Source of the DNA: Quercus robur
Lineage: Eukaryota; Streptophyta; Magnoliopsida; Fagales; Fagaceae
Assembly: GCF_932294415.1 (NCBI RefSeq)
Contig: NC_065542.1
Span: forward strand, 44,543,942-44,607,941
Direction: 5' to 3'
Length of the DNA stretch: 64,000 nt
Shown here: one piece after another, positions 58,990-64,000 of the stretch
Layout of the letters: the number at the start of each line of letters is the position of its first letter
Numbering within the stretch: the first letter of the stretch is position 1
Translations under genes and position numbers: made by a program
Notes under the pieces: generated by a model
The model's input: only the letters and a program-made list of their open reading frames with translations
Told to the model about the DNA's origin: nothing
Databases searched by the model: none

Positions 58990-59345
58990 GGCAAAAATTG
59001 CCAAATAGTCTATTTCTGAGAAAAAATTAGGCGCGTGGCATGCGTTCAAAGTTATTTAGTAAGTTGGACTCTTTTTGAAAGTCGAGTTTGGCAAACTCGA
59101 CTTTGAGCTGGAAAACGAACACTATAGTGGCATTTTTTTAGTGCCTATAGCAGCGTTTATATAAAATGCCACTATAGGGAACCTCTAGCGGCGTTTTTGA
59201 CAAACGCCACTAAAAAAAATGTCACTATAGTGTTTGTTTTCTAGTCCAAAGTCAAGTTTGTCAAACTCGACTTTCAAAAAGAGTCCAACTTACTAAATAA
59301 CTTTGAACGCATGTCACGCGCCTAATTTTTTCCCAAAAATAGCCA
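58990..59345. mobile_element. Long foldback element (~145-bp arms)
   Basis: The left arm from about 59010 (CTATTTCTGAGAAAAAATTAGG to AGTGGCATTTTTTTAGTG) is mirrored by the right arm ending near 59340 (CCTAATTTTTTCCCAAAAATAG). Both arms contain GTCGAGTTTGGCAAACTCGAC-like palindromes. The centre has GGCGTTTTTGACAAACGCC. A GGCAAAAATTGCC motif at the left edge also occurs at 13021 in the giant element. The TSD was not found. Confidence 0.75.
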
Positions 59346-61781
59346 TCAACCCCTTACTTTCTTTGCTTGCATTACTTCGGGCTTGTTGTGACCCATTCTC
59401 ACTTTTCTACCTCACATACTGCTCATGGGTTTGCTACTTCTCTCTCTCTCTGGGCTCATTTAGGCCCGTTTGCTTCCTCAAGACCCATTTGTTTATTTTA
59501 TGGGCCTATGATCCATTACTTATTCCTGCCACTTGGGCTTAATAGTTTTTTCTATCCACTTACTAACTCTTTTCTACCCATGTTGCTGGGCTTCTTCCTT
59601 CTACTAGGCTTCCCGAAATGAGCATCAACAATTCTTGACTATTCTTTTAAGATCTTAGCCAAAAAAAAAAAAAAAAAAGAGACTATTCTTTAAGAAATTA
59701 TATCCAATCATAAAATTTTGGAATTAAAATTATGTTTGATTTGACTGAAATTAATTTCTGAAAAATATTTTTAGCGTTTACGAGTGTTTGGGGGCAATTG
59801 AAATTGTATAATTTCTAGTTGATTGTAAAACAAAGCCATTTCTAGTAGAAAATGATTCACACTTTCATTTATCGTAAAACATTTTTCGTCTCATCAAAAA
59901 TTCAAAAATTCATCAACCAAACCTCCTTCCTCCACTAATGTCCCGTCTCTATTCGCAAACCACCTCAGCTGGCAGCCAATCATGCTTTTTTTTCTTTTTT
60001 TCTTTTTTTTTTTAAATCTAAAATTCTCCTTTTATATATATATATATATATAGGAGATGAGAAAATGCTGGAAAATAGTAGAAAAAATGTTTTCCATAGC
60101 TTTTTTAGAAACACAACTAAACACTTAAAAATATTTTTTGGCAGTATTTTTTGGAATGAAACTAAACACAAACCAAGTTTAATTGTTGTTATATTATATA
60201 TACATGAGTTGTCGACTGCCGATTGTGCTGATACCAGTAGCGACGGTGGTTTGTGTTCAGAAAATTACCGACAACTTTCACATATTAAGCCAACATGAAA
60301 GTGAATGTATATCAATTAAAATTTGGATTAGAGAAAGAAACGTGTTTATTTTTTCCTGTCTCTCTCTCTCTCTTAAACGTCATGAGTTTGAAGAAGACAA
60401 TGACTTTTCGGTCATGAAATATTTGGAGGGTAGGTTGGATATGTGTGTGCCAATCGTTGCTATCCATATTTCTTGTTAGTAAGAAGAGTAGGCTCCGCTC
60501 TACAAATGGCATAGTCTTGTCCATCCCAACCCAAAACATTCGTCTCCCATTCCCCATATTTTGAATTTTAAACCAAGTACGGTTTGAATGAAAGGTAAAA
60601 CAACCAAGTTATTAATCAGATATGCATGCATCTCCATCCAAACAAGCTTCCTTATCAGCCACTATTTTTTTTTTTTTTCCAATTTCATATCCAAAGAAAA
60701 GTAGACGTTGAAAATTGAAATTCTAGTACCAGGCCCTTATAAGATGGTAGTGGTAGATACAACTAGAACCTCTCCCTCTCTCTCAATGTGAATGTAAAAA
60801 AAGATTTGCTAGTGTGGTCATTGTTCTCGCACCACTTATAATTGTGTTATGACATAGGCTGTGGGGTACCTGGGCATGCTTGTCACTGCTCAAATCTACA
60901 ACTCGCTGATTTTTACAACTAGAACCTCAAGTTCTTCTATGCATTTATAGTAATTGTCCCCAAAAAACATCAAGCTGGAAAATATTCGCTTCATAGCTCA
61001 CACATATGTACCCATAAACTGGGCCTTTTGGGTGTGTGTGCGCGTGTGAGTTGGAAAATATACATATTCCAAATGCAAATTTAAAATTTTTACATACTTT
61101 CCATATTATGAGAAAAGAAAAAGATAAGAAAGAAACCAGGAAAATATAAATAAGATTAAACAAAAAAAAAAAAAAAAATTTGAAAAAAGAGGGGCATCCG
61201 GAGGTACAATCCTTTATTAAAAGGAAGCTGCAAACGCTTTTGGGAATCAGTTCAGCAATGAGATTCAAAGATAGCACGTAAACATTGTTCAAAGCTGTTC
61301 CTTGTGGGATGGGATTGGAAGTTAGAAGGAACATCCAAGAAAAATAGTCAACCTATTGCAGATGCATATTTAAAAATATTCTCTATTTTTCCATACATTT
61401 GAGAAAATATAAAGAGAATACAAGAAGTAATGGGGAAGAGTTAGAGTATGCTCCACCACAAGAACAATAAAGGGATCACTCTATTTAACGTAAACACAAT
61501 GAATATCATCCCTCTCGTACTATGAAGGCAATTCGTAGTTGGATTAAGGGGGATTCAGTGTAACCAAGTTATTACATTTTCTTTTTTTCTTTTCTGCGAA
61601 AAAAAAAAAAAAAAAAAAAAAAAGGCTTCTACATTTACTGGACTTGGAAATGAAAACAAGAGACAATGAACATGATAGAAAAAATGAATTGAATTCTGAG
61701 TCTAACATCTTGATCTAAATTGCATTTTCACTAGAAATTGTGGGATTGACATTGACTAGTTCAGCTCTACAAATTCCGTAA
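59346..61781. other. Spacer, no gene recognised
   Basis: 59346-59630 is GC-richer and reads like an LTR or dispersed-repeat piece (TGGGCTCATTTAGGCCCGTT and similar). The rest is AT-rich with (TA)n at 60034-60052, A runs at 59661 and 61602-61623 and T runs. Probably the 3' flank of the ABCC gene. Confidence 0.4.
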
Positions 61782-62165
61782 CTAAATAACAACCTCCTGC
61801 TTCAGTCTAAACACTACATTATTGAACACTAATTTCTTGCCCATTTTCTCTTCCGTGTAATTATTATTACCTCTACCAACCCCACTTATTTTTTGTGTTA
61901 CAAAGCATGCCAACCATGCATGAATTCCCCAGTTATGCTTAAGGGGATGAATTAACTCAAAATCACTTTGAACTAATAACTTATTTTTTTCCTTTGGGGT
62001 CCTGGTGGTTTGATAACACACAACACGCACCTTCGTTCCACATGTTTGTGTATCAATGTGCTGGATGGAGCAGCAATAAGTGGAGCAGACTCAGCTGGTT
62101 CAGTTTTGGGTAGTCCTCTGTCCTTGCTGCTTTGACTTGGTTCTCAGGTATGCATGGCATCCATT

Positions 62166-64000
<1,835 letters not shown>

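Overview
This is nuclear DNA of a flowering plant, probably a woody eudicot. It is AT-rich, has GT-AG introns, long homopolymers and (AT)n/(CT)n microsatellites, and carries nested class I and class II transposons. Several repeat families look like ones I associate with Fagaceae (oak, chestnut), but that assignment is a recollection, not proven here. The only gene that looks intact is the 3' end of an ABCC-type (MRP, ABCC3-like) transporter on the minus strand at the right edge (62166 to beyond 64000). Everything else is mobile DNA, gene fragments carried by mobile DNA, or unassigned AT-rich spacer.

Region by region. 1-8.8 kb: spacer with MITE-like and foldback elements, including a foldback with a near-perfect 9-bp target duplication (5785-6217). 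8.8-12.56 kb: a tandem array of a ~620-bp non-coding unit, interrupted by two copies of a palindromic MITE and by a non-autonomous CACTA element (10344-12166, TSD TCT) that contains a 140-bp near-perfect palindrome. 12.56-56.8 kb: a 5'-truncated LINE on the minus strand (13-bp TSD CTTGTAAAGTCTT at 12552 and 56793). Its RNase H region is split by a 41,257-bp insertion (12858-54114) flanked by the 9-bp direct repeat TGAATAAGG. 56.8-58.6 kb: a Pack-MULE (9-bp TSD AATAATTTA) carrying the 5' end of a BIR1-like LRR receptor kinase gene. 58.6-59.3 kb: a further copy of the tandem unit, then a foldback element. 59.3-62 kb: spacer. 62-64 kb: the ABCC gene, with a SINE in an intron.

The 41-kb insertion is the most interesting object. 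I read it as a giant Mutator-like element (MULE). Near its left end is a MuDR-type transposase gene (16010-18818, plus strand) and near its right end is a plant mobile domain (PMD/MAIN-like) gene (47478-50731, minus strand). Both ends carry clusters of short CTCGAG-containing palindromes. Between the two genes lie fragments of host genes: plasma-membrane H+-ATPase, tyrosyl-tRNA synthetase, a GRAM/VASt-like exon, a QCR10-like first exon, and an inverted pair of an unrecognised membrane/coiled-coil gene. Later insertions into it include two solo LTRs, a Helitron (25212-27802), a Helitron with an IQM gene fragment (about 40412-43987), a three-LTR two-internal-domain retrotransposon array inside a foldback element, and a hAT element with a perfect 8-bp TSD. 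The transposase and PMD genes are both broken by stops, and the second catalytic Asp of the transposase is Asn, so the element cannot now move by itself.

Insertion order readable from nesting: tandem unit, then LINE, then giant MULE, then Helitrons, LTR elements and hAT. The CACTA and Pack-MULE are independent insertions into the same tandem unit.
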